Below are positions 63,590-64,000 of a DNA stretch of 64,000 bases, piece by piece (positions within the stretch are counted from its first letter, which is position 1; each line of letters begins with the position of its first letter). The notes beneath the pieces were generated by a model. That model was not told where the DNA came from and ran no database searches. It saw only the letters and a program-made list of their open reading frames with translations. This DNA comes from Anomaloglossus baeobatrachus (lineage: Eukaryota; Chordata; Amphibia; Anura; Aromobatidae): contig NC_134355.1 of NCBI RefSeq assembly GCF_048569485.1, positions 663,081,979-663,145,978 of the forward strand. The letters are read 5' to 3'. A program made the translations under genes and the position numbers.

Positions 63590-64000
63590 AGCAATATACA
63601 ACAAGTCACAAATTCTTTGAGTAGGAGGCATACCAAATTCCCACATTACTGCTTGGAGCCCACAGTCCCCTTTTTTGCATCGACACAGCTTCTAGCTTCC
63701 CAGGTGTAGAAGAAAGTTCACAAAACAGATTACATGGGATAACAAGCTCTTTACTTCTTGGAACATGAGGTAAAAATATTCACAGTCATACAGCATTACA
63801 TCAGGAAGAGAAAGTGAACCCAAGAAGAAAACAAGAGAATTTTTACAATACAGTGAGTAAGGAAACGTCACACAACATCGTCATCTACTGTTAGATCAGC
63901 ATAAAGTCCTCCTTCACATATACAAAGAAGTCCTCATCTGTTGCCTATACCAATACTCCCTACCTTCTGCTCCAGGTTTAACCTTCCTTGCTAATCGCCT
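63590..64000. other. Downstream flank, nothing recognised
   Basis: No exon, RNA gene or clear repeat boundary found in the last 0.4 kb. Confidence 0.4.

Overview
The window is a piece of a large, repeat-rich vertebrate genome. Split genes with GT-AG introns, CYP2K-type protein similarity, abundant 3-bp-TSD MITEs and several repeat types I associate with frogs point to an anuran amphibian. This assignment is inference; no species is named. Only one host gene is visible. It is an apparently intact, nine-exon cytochrome P450 family 2 gene (CYP2K-like, 490 aa) on the + strand from the ATG at 11183 to the stop at 63194-63196. All splice sites are GT-AG, the phases agree, and every P450 signature (PPGP, WxxxR, AGMETT, ExxR, PEHF, FSIGRRSCAG) is present.

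Layout. 1-11.1 kb is upstream flank: a minisatellite with a LINE-type reverse transcriptase tail, Harbinger-like and hAT-like MITEs, an L2-type LINE tail and older repeats. Exons 1-7 lie between 11.2 and 22.7 kb, with MITEs, microsatellites, LTR-like relics and a perfect 345-bp palindrome in the introns. Intron 7 (22728-60777, about 38 kb) makes up most of the gene and is a stack of nested transposons. Exon 8, a GGAT-rich satellite of about 0.9 kb in intron 8, exon 9 and the 3' UTR close the gene.

Intron 7 can be read as a series of insertions dated by target-site duplications. An old repeat was hit by a solo LTR (family A, TSD TATA), a Tc1/mariner element and a hAT element (8-bp TSD GTAGATGC at 25923-25930 and 48762-48769). 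The hAT now spans 22.8 kb because its own transposase gene was interrupted twice. One insert is a full-length family A LTR element (TSD GAGA) that carries an ORF with a cold-shock domain and itself contains a solo LTR of the same family (TSD GTAG). The other is an 11.3-kb head-to-head pair of Penelope-like retroelements, each with an intact ORF1 and an intact ORF2 (reverse transcriptase plus GIY-YIG endonuclease). Downstream lie another family A solo LTR (TSD GTAT), a three-LTR tandem of a second, non-autonomous LTR family B (TSD TGTG), and more MITE debris.

The most notable items are the cold-shock-domain ORF inside a short non-autonomous LTR element, the young inverted Penelope pair (a possible very long RNA hairpin inside a transcribed intron), and the perfect 345-bp palindrome lying in a segment flanked by 16-bp direct repeats. 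No tRNA, rRNA, CRISPR or prokaryote-type feature was seen.
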